From the NCBI RefSeq assembly GCF_900090315.1, contig NZ_FMHZ01000002.1, forward strand, positions 7,038,501 through 7,102,500: 64,000 nucleotides of DNA. The letters run 5' to 3'. Positions 26,801 through 34,683 of the stretch are shown here, piece by piece. Both the position numbers and the translations under genes were made by a program. A model generated the notes under the pieces. It was given only the letters and a program-made list of their open reading frames with translations, did no database searches and was not told where the DNA came from. Position 1 is the stretch's first letter, and each line of letters opens with the position of its first letter. Source of the DNA: Micromonospora citrea. Its GTDB lineage: Bacteria; Actinomycetota; Actinomycetes; Mycobacteriales; Micromonosporaceae.

Positions 26801-27182
26801 CGATCATGTCGAGCGCGACGTCGAGGTCGAGATCCTCCCACTCGGTGCCGTAGGGGCGCCGGTAGCGGACCTTCGTCTGCCGCAGCGGGCTGGTGACCAG
26901 GCTCCTGCTGGCGGAGCCCTTCGGGCAGAGCCGCCCCCGGGAGATCGGGCTGTCCGGGTCGCCCTCGATCTGGGTGACCCGGTCGTCCTTGACGTACACG
27001 CGCTGCCCGCAGCCGACCGCGCAGTAGGGGCAGACCGAGCGCGCCATGCGGTCGGCGGTCTCGGTGCGGGCGGTCAGCCCGGCCGAACGCGCCGACTGCG
27101 CGGCGGCGCCCCGGCCCAGCGGGTCGGTGCCGGTGAGCTGCCGGTAGACCGGCCAGCCCTCGATGAAGGTCCGCAGACCCAT
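23883..27182 (-). CDS. Formate dehydrogenase alpha subunit, selenoprotein (in-frame UGA = Sec190)
   Basis: A 1099-residue molybdopterin enzyme that oxidises formate to CO2. An N-terminal [4Fe-4S] motif uses C51, C54, C58 and C86. The reading frame is interrupted only by TGA at 26615-26613, placed exactly at the selenocysteine of FdhF/FdnG enzymes (context NQARI-U-HSATVPG), so this is recoding, not a frameshift or pseudogene. A hairpin with a GGUCU loop follows. Downstream motifs such as DVVVIQGSNMAEAHPVGFQW and the C-terminal molybdopterin domain are intact. The N-terminus shows no twin-arginine signal, unlike FdnG. Heads the fdh-sel operon. Confidence 0.95.
26581..26615 (-). promoter_or_regulatory. 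SECIS-like hairpin and UGA selenocysteine codon
   Basis: UGA lies at 26615-26613. From about 15 bases after it, four C-G pairs (26598-26595 with 26589-26586) close a GGUCU loop, the same apical loop SelB recognises in E. coli fdhF. Weaker pairing extends the stem on both sides. Confidence 0.8.
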
Positions 27183-27311
27183 CCCGCGACACCCCCTCCC
27201 GCGGCCCCGACGCCGTCGACGCCTCGAACACTAGGGCAGCCGGCACGCGCCCGCGACCCGAGCCCGCCATCACCACCCGCCCGCCGCCGTCCGCGCCCCA
27301 CGACCGCTTTC

Positions 27312-27327
27312 TTTCACGTACGCGAAA
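27312..27327. promoter_or_regulatory. Palindrome upstream of the formate dehydrogenase operon
   Basis: TTTCACGTACGCGAAA is symmetrical at 14 of 16 positions around GTAC and lies about 130 bases before the fdh start. It could be an operator; no regulator gene adjoins it. Confidence 0.35.
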
Positions 27328-27391
27328 CCGGCGCCACCCGAGCCGGACTGGCTCGGGCGACGCCGGTTCGTACCTGCTCGGGACGTGCCGT

Positions 27392-27421
27392 CGGCCGGCA
27401 CCCGTGTTCGGGTGCCGGCCG
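27392..27421 (-). terminator. Terminator of lysozyme-like gene, copy A
   Basis: A perfect 13-base stem (CGGCCGGCACCCG and complement) with a TGTT loop, 30 bases after the gene. The identical hairpin follows copy B at 36223-36252. Confidence 0.75.
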
Positions 27422-27450
27422 GCGGTCCCCCTTGTGGTGGAAGGTCTGTG

Positions 27451-28044
27451 TCAGCTGTTCCAGTGCTCGGTGACGAGGTCGGCGGCCTGCTGCTCCCACT
27501 GCGCGTAGTGGTCGGGGTAGGCCGACACCTGCACCGTCTGCGCCGCCTTCGTCAGCGGCATGTCCTGCCACCCGTCGACCTGCTTGAGACCCTTCAGGAA
27601 CGCCATGGTCGAGTACTCCGGGTCGGTGATCTGCTCCACCGTGCCCCAACCCGAGGACGGGCGCTGCTGGAACAGGCCCTGCGAGTCATGGTCGTTGCGC
27701 TCACCCAGATGACCCAGGTTCTCCAGCTTCGACTCCTGCAACGCCGTCGCGATCGCCACCACAGCGGCACGCTCGTCCATCCCGGCCTTCTTCGTCGCCG
27801 CGACGATCGCCTTCACGTTACCGACCTGCTCGTCCGACAGATCGATCCGCGACTGCGCACCCTGCACACCGTGCGGAACCAGCTTGCCCTTGTCCACGCC
27901 CGGCTTGTCGGCCTGCACCGCCACGGTCACGGGCGTGCCCTCGACCGGCGAGGCGGCGTGAGCGGCAGCCGGACCGGCGAACACACCACCGGCAAAGGCC
28001 AGACCAGCAATACCCAGAACGCTCTTACGCATGATCGTGTTCAC
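27451..28044 (-). CDS. Secreted lysozyme-like protein, copy A
   Basis: A 197-residue protein. A signal peptide (NTIMRKSVLGIAGLAFAGGV, likely cleavage after AHA) precedes a linker with GVQGAQSRIDLSDEQ and a lysozyme/transglycosylase-like domain with the candidate catalytic Glu in IATALQESKLENLG, then DSQGLFQQRPSSGWG and a C-terminal amphipathic helix. It is expected to act on peptidoglycan outside the cell; activity is inferred from fold. GTG at 28044 is chosen because ggag lies six bases upstream and the signal peptide then starts properly. Mature sequence differs from copy B by one residue. Confidence 0.85.
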   Translation of the reverse strand: MNTIMRKSVLGIAGLAFAGGVFAGPAAAHAASPVEGTPVTVAVQADKPGVDKGKLVPHGVQGAQSRIDLSDEQVGNVKAIVAATKKAGMDERAAVVAIATALQESKLENLGHLGERNDHDSQGLFQQRPSSGWGTVEQITDPEYSTMAFLKGLKQVDGWQDMPLTKAAQTVQVSAYPDHYAQWEQQAADLVTEHWNS

Positions 28045-28119
28045 GATGGGCTCCATTCGGGGGGAAGGCACCCACGAGCCGAAGGGGGTCGGCAGCAGGG
28101 GTGCAAGCACCGTCCGGCG

Positions 28120-28149
28120 CTCAAGGAAGCTCAAGGAAGCTCAAGGGGA
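28120..28149 (-). repeat. Ten-base tandem repeat, three units
   Basis: CTCAAGGAAG occurs twice and a third, altered unit follows. Copy B of the same leader (36951-36970) has one unit fewer, so this repeat has changed length since the duplication. Confidence 0.8.
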
Positions 28150-28520
28150 AAAGATCAGACCGACCAGGATCTCGCCGGGGCGGGGGACGCCCTCGCGTCG
28201 GCCGGACCATGTGTAACGACCGCCGGCCCGCCGTCATTCCGGGCCCGGCACCCCCGCCCGCAGGCGGCGACGTGCCCTCACTCGGCCGTACGCAGGGTGT
28301 AACGACCCCGACCCCGCCACGATTCCGCACCCACGATGCCCCCGATCACACCCCGAAACCGGACACCCGACCCGACACCCGACACGCCGGACACCAGGCG
28401 GCCCAGGACGTCGGCACACGCCGGGCACACGCCGCAGACCGAACGCTCGGGCGCAAACCGGATCGTCGGCGAGCGGCGCCGATACGAACAGGGCGGCACG
28501 GACGACGCGCAACCACCGAC

Positions 28521-28594
28521 GGGGTGTGGCCCGCCGTGCCCGGCGCAGGGATCAAGCCTGACCGCCCGGAGCCGGGCACGGCGGGCCACACCCC
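28521..28594. repeat. Perfect 24-base inverted repeat
   Basis: Arms 28521-28544 and 28571-28594 are exact complements with a 26-base loop. The right arm is followed by imperfect direct repeats of its end (around 28580-28606 and 28637-28660). It may be a strong terminator, a MITE remnant or a structured RNA. No transposase is near. Confidence 0.8.
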
Positions 28595-28755
28595 CACCAC
28601 GACGGCACCGCATCCTGACCACCCGAACCCGGCCACGGCGGACCACACCCCACCACGACACAGAGCAGGCCAGAAGAAAGGCCCGAGAACCCCGCAGGCC
28701 ACACCCCGCCCACCACCAGCACCGACAATCGCGGAACCGGGCGTACCCTGACAGC

Positions 28756-29097
28756 ATGCACGGCCTCTCCCCCACCGCGACCCGCGTGGCCCACCTGGCC
28801 CGCCCGGGCCGGCCCGCCGTGGTGACCCGGACGCTCGCCGAGCTCACCGGTCCCACCCGAGGCGTCGTGGAGCTGCCCGTGCGGCTGATGTGGAACGCCG
28901 ACCGCACGTTCGACCTGGGCGACCCGGACGAGCTGCTCTGGATGTACGAGAACGTCCTGCGGGAGACCACCCGCGCCGAGGACCTCCGCACGCTCATCAA
29001 CGGACGCACGCTGCGCCGGGTGTGGCGGCTGCTCAACCTGCCCCGGGGCGTCCGCCAGGCGTGGGAGAGCCGCCACCGGGGGCTGCGTACCGCGTGA
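28756..29097 (+). CDS. Small partner protein of the nucleotidyltransferase (putative antitoxin)
   Basis: A 113-residue protein (MHGLSPTATRVAHLARPGRP onward) with a basic N-terminus and a middle that reads VVELPVRLMWNADRTFDL and LLWMYENVLRETTRAEDLRT. Its TGA overlaps the GTG of the nucleotidyltransferase gene, so both are made together. Such small upstream partners accompany AbiEii/MenT-type toxins in actinobacteria. DNA binding is not evident. Function as antitoxin is inferred from arrangement. Confidence 0.6.
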   Translation: MHGLSPTATRVAHLARPGRPAVVTRTLAELTGPTRGVVELPVRLMWNADRTFDLGDPDELLWMYENVLRETTRAEDLRTLINGRTLRRVWRLLNLPRGVRQAWESRHRGLRTA

Positions 29098-29753
29098 ACA
29101 CCCCGCACCCGCACGAGTTCTATCGCGAGGTGGCCCGGGTGGCCCTGTCCGCCGCCGGGCCCTACCGGTTCGTGCTCGGTGGCGGGGTGGCCTGGGCGGC
29201 GCACGGGCTGGTGACCCGCCCAACCGAGGACGTCGACCTCTTCGCCGACGTCGAGGGGGCGGCCGCGGCGGCGGCGGACGGGGTGCGGGCGGCGCTGGAG
29301 CGGGCCGGCTACGAGGTGAGTGACGCGGATCCCGACAGCGAGCTGGGTGACCTGTTCGACGGCTTCGACCGGGACCTGAAGGACTTCGTGGTGGCCCGGG
29401 CCGGGCGGCGGATCCGGCTCAGCCTGGCCCGCCTCGACCGGCACCGCAGTCCCGTGGTGATGGACCTCGGCCCCGTCATGGACGTCCGCGACCTGATGGC
29501 CAACAAGACCGCCGCCCTGGTCAACCGGCGGGAGGTCCGGGACTACATCGACGTCGCGGCGGCCCTGGCGCAGCACGACGTGGCGGAGCTGCTGGAGCTG
29601 GCCCGCCAGCTCGACCCCGCGCTGGACGAGGCGGACGTGCGGGCAGCCGGCCGCTACCTGGACCGGCTGCCCGACCGCCGCTTCGCCCGCTACGGCCTCG
29701 ACGCCGCCGCCGTCGCCCGCCTGCGCGCCCGCCTCGCCGCCTGGCCCCGCTGA
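29094..29753 (+). CDS. AbiEii/AbiGii-type nucleotidyltransferase
   Basis: A 219-residue protein of the minimal nucleotidyltransferase fold: GGGVAWAAHGLVTRPTEDVD supplies the GG and the DxD metal pair (EDVDLF). Relatives include AbiEii phage-exclusion toxins and mycobacterial MenT toxins that add nucleotides to tRNA. Some members lack toxicity and are housekeeping-like, so the call is to family only. Coupled to the upstream small gene by GTGA. Converges with the SDR gene 18 bases away. Confidence 0.8.
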   Translation: MNTPHPHEFYREVARVALSAAGPYRFVLGGGVAWAAHGLVTRPTEDVDLFADVEGAAAAAADGVRAALERAGYEVSDADPDSELGDLFDGFDRDLKDFVVARAGRRIRLSLARLDRHRSPVVMDLGPVMDVRDLMANKTAALVNRREVRDYIDVAAALAQHDVAELLELARQLDPALDEADVRAAGRYLDRLPDRRFARYGLDAAAVARLRARLAAWPR

Positions 29754-29771
29754 CGCGGCGGCACGGCGGGC

Positions 29772-30674
29772 CTACTTGGTGGGGCGCCCGCCGGTGACGC
29801 CGAGGATCTCGCCGGTGACGTAGCTGGACTCCTGGGAGGCGAAGAAGACGTACGCGGGGGCCAGCTCGGCCGGCTGGCCGGGGCGGCCCTCCGGGGTGTC
29901 CTGACCGAACTGCTCGACCTTCTTCTCGGGCATGGTCGCCGGGATCAGCGGCGTCCAGATCGGGCCGGGCGCCACCGCGTTCACCCGGATGCCCCGGTCG
30001 GCCAGGTCGGCGGCGAGCGCCTTGGTGAAGTTGGCGATGCCGGCCTTGGTGGTGGCGTAGTCCAGCAGTTGCGGCGACGGGTCGAACGCCTGGATCGACG
30101 AGGTGTTGATGATGGCCGACCCCTCGGCCAGGTGCGGGATCGCGGCCCGGCAGAGCCAGAACATCGCGTACAGGTTGGTCTTGAGGACCCGGTCGAACTG
30201 CTCGTCGTCGATGCCGAGGATGCCCTTGTCCTGCGACATCTGGTAGGCCGCGTTGTTGACCAGGATGTCGATCCCGCCGAGGTCGCGCACCGCGCGCTCG
30301 ATCAGCTCCTCGCAGTGCCGCTGGTCGGTGATGTCGCCGCGCACCGCGACGCCCCTGCGGCCGGCCTCCTCGACCAGCCGCACCGTCTCCCGTGCGTCGG
30401 CGTCCTCCTCCTGGCCGAGATAGGAGATGAGCACGTCGGCGCCCTCCCGGGCGTACGCGATGGCGATCGCGCGGCCGATGCCGGAGTCGCCGCCGGTGAT
30501 CACCGCCCGCCGGCCCGCCAGCTTGCCGCTGCCGTGGTACGACTCCTCGCCGTGGTCCGGCTTCGGGGTCATCTCCCGAGTCGAGCCGGGCGGCGTCTGC
30601 TGCTGCTTCGGTTGCCCCTCCTGCTGGCCGTACTGGCTGGTGGGGTCCTGCTGGGTGTGCTGGTCCTCGGTCAC
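29772..30674 (-). CDS. SDR-family oxidoreductase
   Basis: A 300-residue protein with an unusual Gln-rich leader of about 45 residues (EDQHTQQDPTSQYGQQEGQP), then a classical SDR fold: TGGDSGIGRA cofactor loop, NNAAYQM, catalytic Ser in INTSSIQ and the YATTKAG active-site Tyr/Lys. NAD(P)-dependent; family members with this leader are annotated as general stress or glucose dehydrogenase-like. The GTG at 30674 is preferred to 30713 because of a better ribosome site (gaggag). Confidence 0.85.
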   Translation of the reverse strand: MTEDQHTQQDPTSQYGQQEGQPKQQQTPPGSTREMTPKPDHGEESYHGSGKLAGRRAVITGGDSGIGRAIAIAYAREGADVLISYLGQEEDADARETVRLVEEAGRRGVAVRGDITDQRHCEELIERAVRDLGGIDILVNNAAYQMSQDKGILGIDDEQFDRVLKTNLYAMFWLCRAAIPHLAEGSAIINTSSIQAFDPSPQLLDYATTKAGIANFTKALAADLADRGIRVNAVAPGPIWTPLIPATMPEKKVEQFGQDTPEGRPGQPAELAPAYVFFASQESSYVTGEILGVTGGRPTK

Positions 30675-30884
30675 CGACGTCTCCTCGCGCACCGGTCGGG
30701 TCTGGTCCCCCACCGCCCTACCCTGCGGAGGCGGGCGGAAACTGGGCCCACGGTGTTACACCGAACGACCTGCAGGCGCTGGTGGTGTGAAACACCTCGG
30801 GCTGCTGTGGCAGGAGTGACGTGCCGCTCGTTATGGTGCGCTCGGCGCCTCGCAGGCGCCCGAACCCCCATGGAAGGGCACGTC

Positions 30885-32675
30885 ATGACCTCTCCCTCCG
30901 GCCCGTCGCGTCGGACGGTGCTCGCCGCCGCGGCCGCGGCGGCGAGCGTCCCGCTGATCGCCGCCACCCCCGCCCAGGCGGCCGGCGCGGCCCGGTCGCG
31001 AACCTGGGACCTCACGATCCTCGGCACCTCGGACACCCACGGCAACGTCTACAACTGGGACTACTACCGCGACGCCGAGTACGACGACAGCAAGCACAAC
31101 GACGTCGGCGTCGCCAAGCTGGCCACCCTGGTCAACCAGATCCGCGCCGAGCGGCGCGGCAGGGCGACGCTGGTGCTCGACGCCGGCGACACCATCCAGG
31201 GCACGCCGCTGGCCACCTTCTACGCCAAGCAGGAGCCGATCACCACCACCGGCGCGACGCACCCGATGGCCAACGCCATGAACGTGCTCGGCTACGACGC
31301 CGTGACCCTGGGCAACCACGAGTTCAACTACGGCCTGCCCCTGCTGGCCAGGTGGATCTCACAGCTCGGCTTCCCGGCGCTGGCCGCCAACGCCGTCAAC
31401 GTCGCCACCGGCAAGCCGGCCTTCCTGCCGTTCGTCATCAAGAAGGTCTCCGTCGGCTTCGCCGCGCCGCCGCTGCGGGTCGGCATCCTCGGCCTGACCA
31501 ACCCCGGCAGCGCCATCTGGGACAAGGCCAACGTCGAGGGCAGGCTGCGGTTCGACGACATGATCGACACGGCAAGGAAGTACGTGCCGATCATGCGGGA
31601 GCGCGGCGCCGACATCGTGCTGATCTCCGCCCACGGCGGCGACAGCGGCACCTCCAGCTACGGGCCGGAACTGCCGATCGAGAACCCGACGGCGCTGATC
31701 GCCGAGCAGGTCCCCGGCATCGACGCGATCCTCTTCGGCCACGCCCACGCCGAGGTCGCCGAGAAGTTCGTGACCAACACCGAGACCGGCGAGCGGGTGC
31801 TGCTCACCGAGCCGTCGAAGTGGGGCCAGCGGCTGAGCCGGATGGACTTCACCCTGGCCCGCGAGAAGGGCCGGTGGAAGATCACCAAGAAGTCCGCCGC
31901 CCTGCTCAACACCAACACCGTCGTCGAGGACCCGCAGGTCCTGGCCGCCGTACGGGCGCAGCACCAGAAGACCGTCGCGTACGTCAACCAAGTGGTGGCC
32001 CGCTCCACCGTCGAGCTGTCGGCGGCTGAGAGCCGGTACAAGGACACCCCGATCCTGGACTTCATCAACCACGTCCAGACCGAGGTGGTCGGCAAGGCGC
32101 TCGCCGGCACGTCCTACGCGGCCCTGCCGGTGCTGTCGATCGCGGCGCCGTTCAGCCGCACGGCGGTCTTCCCCGCCGGCGACGTGAAGATCCGCGACGT
32201 GGCCGGGCTGTACGTCTTCGACAACACCCTCGAGGCGGTCGTGCTCAGCGGCGCCGAGGTGCGCACCTACCTGGAGTTCTCGGCGAAGTACTTCCGGACC
32301 CTCGCCCCCGGCGCGCCGGTGGACACCGAGACGATCAGCGACCCGGCGGTGCCGGACTACAACTACGACGTCTTCTCCGGCCTGGACTACGACATCGACA
32401 TCTCCCGGCCGGTCGGCCGGCGCATCACCCGCCTGGTGCTGCCCGGCACCGACACGCCGGTGGCGGACAACGCGCAGTTCGTGGTGGCGGTGAACAACTA
32501 CCGCCGTAGCGGCGGCGGCAACTTCCCCGGCATCGTGAGGACCCAGGTCTACAACGAGCAGCAGGAGATCCGCCAGCTGCTGATCGACTGGGCGCAGGCC
32601 AGGGGCGTGATCGACCCGGCCGACTTCCACCAGCCGAACTGGCGGCTGGTGCGCGAGGGCGTGCCGGTCTTCTGA
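30885..32675 (+). CDS. Tat-exported 5'-nucleotidase / 2',3'-cyclic phosphodiesterase family
   Basis: A 596-residue protein. A twin-arginine signal (SRRTVLAAAA, cleavage after AQA) precedes the metallophosphatase domain with GTSDTHGNV, DAGDTIQGTP, GNHEF and FGHAHAE, the metal ligands of the calcineurin-like fold. The C-terminal 5'-nucleotidase domain contains NNYRRSGGGNFPG. It hydrolyses extracellular nucleotides or cyclic nucleotides and so scavenges phosphate and nucleosides. ATG with ggaagg upstream. Confidence 0.93.
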   Translation: MTSPSGPSRRTVLAAAAAAASVPLIAATPAQAAGAARSRTWDLTILGTSDTHGNVYNWDYYRDAEYDDSKHNDVGVAKLATLVNQIRAERRGRATLVLDAGDTIQGTPLATFYAKQEPITTTGATHPMANAMNVLGYDAVTLGNHEFNYGLPLLARWISQLGFPALAANAVNVATGKPAFLPFVIKKVSVGFAAPPLRVGILGLTNPGSAIWDKANVEGRLRFDDMIDTARKYVPIMRERGADIVLISAHGGDSGTSSYGPELPIENPTALIAEQVPGIDAILFGHAHAEVAEKFVTNTETGERVLLTEPSKWGQRLSRMDFTLAREKGRWKITKKSAALLNTNTVVEDPQVLAAVRAQHQKTVAYVNQVVARSTVELSAAESRYKDTPILDFINHVQTEVVGKALAGTSYAALPVLSIAAPFSRTAVFPAGDVKIRDVAGLYVFDNTLEAVVLSGAEVRTYLEFSAKYFRTLAPGAPVDTETISDPAVPDYNYDVFSGLDYDIDISRPVGRRITRLVLPGTDTPVADNAQFVVAVNNYRRSGGGNFPGIVRTQVYNEQQEIRQLLIDWAQARGVIDPADFHQPNWRLVREGVPVF

Positions 32676-32686
32676 CCGACGATCAC

Positions 32687-32723
32687 CGGACGGGCCGTGG
32701 GCGGATCGCCCGCGGCCCGTCCG
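32687..32723 (+). terminator. Terminator after the 5'-nucleotidase gene
   Basis: A 17-base stem with one mismatch around a GAT loop, 12 bases after the stop. It also lies 43 bases past the end of the leftward small gene. Confidence 0.7.
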
Positions 32724-32765
32724 CGTACCGGCCCGGTGTCCGTGGACGGGTGGGGCGCAGACCTG

Positions 32766-32954
32766 TCAGGCCCCGTGGCGCAGGTCCCACCGGTCCTCGT
32801 CGGCGGGCTCGGGCCGGTCCCGGCGCGCCTCGGTCTCGGTCAGCGCGACACGCTCCTCGGGACGGGCCGCCGGCGGCAACTCGCCGAAGCGCACGTGCCG
32901 CAGGAAGGCGTACTCGTCGTCGGTGAACGGCGACTCCGGTCGGTCCTCTGTCAT
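32766..32954 (-). CDS. Small acidic protein, unknown
   Basis: A 62-residue acidic protein (TEDRPESPFTDDEYAFLRHV). A gaggggag ribosome site precedes the ATG. A longer open frame begins at 33011 inside the conserved upstream element and is less likely. No family recognised. Confidence 0.55.
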   Translation of the reverse strand: MTEDRPESPFTDDEYAFLRHVRFGELPPAARPEERVALTETEARRDRPEPADEDRWDLRHGA

Positions 32955-33005
32955 TCGCGCGCTCCCCTCGTCGTGGCCATTCTGGGTCCGTCGTCCCGCG
33001 TCCGT

Positions 33006-33030
33006 CACCACCCCTAGAGCATCCTAGGAT
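33006..33030 (-). promoter_or_regulatory. Conserved element, copy 2
   Basis: Matches 11204-11228 at 22 of 25 positions, upstream of a leftward small gene and downstream of the flavoprotein gene. Core palindrome TCCTAGGA. Function unknown. Confidence 0.45.
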
Positions 33031-33069
33031 CCTGGATGGATGCTGCGGTCCTGGCGGGTCACGCGCCGA

Positions 33070-34218
33070 TCAGGACGGCAGCGTGGCCGGCCGCGCCGGC
33101 AGCCGGTCCAGCAGCGCCAGGGCCGCCCGCACCGGGGCGCGGCCCAGCGTCTCGTCGAAGCTCGCCCGCCCCTGACAGAACCGGACGAACATCCGCCAGC
33201 CCGGCGGGGTCGCCAGCAGCGCGTGGAACACCTCCGGCCGCCGCGCGAACACGTCGAGCAGGCGGTGCCCGGCCCGCATCGACGGCACCAGGTCCCGCCG
33301 CACCCCGCGCTCGTACCCGGCGAGGTCGTCGGCCGCGACCGCCTCCCCGGCCAGCTCGCCGGAGCGCAGCGCGTAGCTGATCCCCTCCCGGCTCCACGGC
33401 TCCAGCAGCCCCGCCGCGTCGCCCGCCACGAGCACCCGACCCCGGCGCAGCGGGGAGTCGTCCGCGCGGCAGCGGGTCAGGTGCCCCGAGTCGTGCGCCG
33501 GCTCCACCCCCGACAGGCCCAGCCGGTCGACGAACGACCGCAGGTAGGCCCGCGTCCGCTCCCCGTCGCCCCGGGAGGCGATCACGCCGACCGTGAGCCG
33601 GTCGCCCTTGGGGAAGACCCAGGCGTACGAGCCGGGCAGCGGGCCCCAGTCCAGCAGCACCCGGCCCCGCCAGCGGGCCTGCTCCGCCGGCGGCACCGGC
33701 AACTCCAGCTCCAACCCCAGGTCGACCTGCCGGTGACGGACCCCGACGTGCCGGGCCGTCACGCCCGAGGAGCCGTCCGCCCCGATCACGGCCCGCGCGT
33801 GCACCGCCTCCCCGTCGGCCAGCCGCAGGCGTACGACCTCGGGGTCCTGCTCGACGGCGCGGACCGCGGCGCGCTCGCGGACCTCGGCCCCGGCGGCGAC
33901 CGCGGCGGCGCGCAGCCGGTCGTCGAACTCCTCGCGGCGCACCATCGTCACGAGCGGCCCGCCGGGGTGCCGCCGGGTGAATCGGCGTCGCCCGTCGCGG
34001 GTGAACGTGACCCGGTCGACCCGGTCGTGGGCGGGCACCTCGATCCGCTCCCCCACCGCCGCCAGCGAGGTGCCGATGAGGCCACCCCCGCAGGTCTTGT
34101 AACGGGGGTGGGCGGCGCGTTCCAGCACGAGCGTGCGCAGGCCCGCGCGGGCGGCGGCATGGGCGGCGGAGAGGCCGGCCGGGCCGGCGCCGACGACGGC
34201 GAGGTCCCAGATGATCAC
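33070..34218 (-). CDS. Geranylgeranyl reductase-family flavoprotein
   Basis: A 382-residue FAD protein: dinucleotide loop VVGAGPAGLSAA (8-19), RYKTCGGG near 40, an ADGSSG segment, and the second FAD motif GRVLVAGDAAGLLEPWSREG. Family members reduce isoprenoid double bonds in archaeal lipid, menaquinone or chlorophyll pathways. No isoprenoid genes are adjacent, so the substrate here is unknown. GTG start; divergent from the next gene. Confidence 0.87.
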   Translation of the reverse strand: MIIWDLAVVGAGPAGLSAAHAAARAGLRTLVLERAAHPRYKTCGGGLIGTSLAAVGERIEVPAHDRVDRVTFTRDGRRRFTRRHPGGPLVTMVRREEFDDRLRAAAVAAGAEVRERAAVRAVEQDPEVVRLRLADGEAVHARAVIGADGSSGVTARHVGVRHRQVDLGLELELPVPPAEQARWRGRVLLDWGPLPGSYAWVFPKGDRLTVGVIASRGDGERTRAYLRSFVDRLGLSGVEPAHDSGHLTRCRADDSPLRRGRVLVAGDAAGLLEPWSREGISYALRSGELAGEAVAADDLAGYERGVRRDLVPSMRAGHRLLDVFARRPEVFHALLATPPGWRMFVRFCQGRASFDETLGRAPVRAALALLDRLPARPATLPS

Positions 34219-34361
34219 CGGTGCAGCGTATGTCAGGAGGCCGTCCCCCGGCGGCGTCGACGCGGCCGGCCACCGCCCGATCGGGTGGGCATCTTCGGTC
34301 GGCCACCGGGTAACCGCGCGGCGCGACCGCCCGCGGGGCGGGCAAGGCGAAGGAGGACATC

Positions 34362-34598
34362 ATGCGGCAGGTGCAACTGTCGGAGGTCGAGGAACGGGTG
34401 TACGACGCCGTCGCGGCGCTGGAGGCGCGCGGGCAGGTGCCGTACCCGGACCTGATCGCCGAGGAGGCAGGCCTGACCGAGGAGCAGTTGCATGCGCCGC
34501 TGCACCTGCTGACCGAGAAGAACCTGCTGCACCGGGAGGACTCGCCGATGGCCGGGCTGGACTTCGGCCCCCGGTTCTGCGCCCGCCAGATGGCGTGA
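34362..34598 (+). CDS. Small winged-helix-like protein
   Basis: A 78-residue protein with a helix-turn-helix-like arrangement (LSEVEERVYDAVAALEARGQ, then LIAEEAGLTEEQLHAPLHLL) and a short wing. Probably a DNA-binding protein, but the family is not recognised. ATG with gaaggagg upstream. Divergent from the reductase gene. Confidence 0.6.
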   Translation: MRQVQLSEVEERVYDAVAALEARGQVPYPDLIAEEAGLTEEQLHAPLHLLTEKNLLHREDSPMAGLDFGPRFCARQMA

Positions 34599-34683
34599 GC
34601 CGACGGGCGCGCCGCGACGACTCGCCTCCCGGGGACCGGGGTAGCGGACAGCGATGCCCGGTCACCGGTCCACGGGAGGCCCG

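Larger units (their letters stand above)
27388..28385 (-). repeat. One-kilobase direct repeat, copy A
   Basis: Terminator, gene, upstream region and a run of flanking sequence match 36219-37205 almost base for base. The main differences are a three-base deletion near the signal peptide, one fewer ten-base unit and a divergent stretch of about 40 bases just upstream of the gene. Both copies point the same way, 8.8 kb apart. Confidence 0.9.
28045..28755. other. Upstream region of lysozyme-like gene copy A
   Basis: Holds a 10-base tandem repeat (28120-28149), two direct copies of GTGTAACGAC (28211-28220 and 28297-28306, 86 bases apart) and a 24-base inverted repeat (28521-28594). No c-di-AMP riboswitch core was found here although many actinobacterial hydrolase genes carry one. 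No gene seen. Confidence 0.6.

Noticed and set aside
23403..27473. Rightward open frame of 1356 residues opposite formate dehydrogenase
   Set aside because: Antisense of conserved fdh genes, with meaningless Arg/Val/His-rich composition.
28045..28330. c-di-AMP (ydaO) riboswitch in front of the lysozyme-like genes
   Set aside because: Such genes often have it in actinobacteria, but I could not find its conserved core in any of the three leaders. A covariance-model search would settle it.
28521..28594. Insertion sequence bounded by the 24-base inverted repeat
   Set aside because: The arms enclose only 26 bases and there is no transposase nearby.
28346..28702. Leftward 118-residue open frame between lysozyme copy A and the nucleotidyltransferase pair
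   Set aside because: It spans the inverted repeat, has Cys/Trp/Arg-biased composition and no ribosome site.
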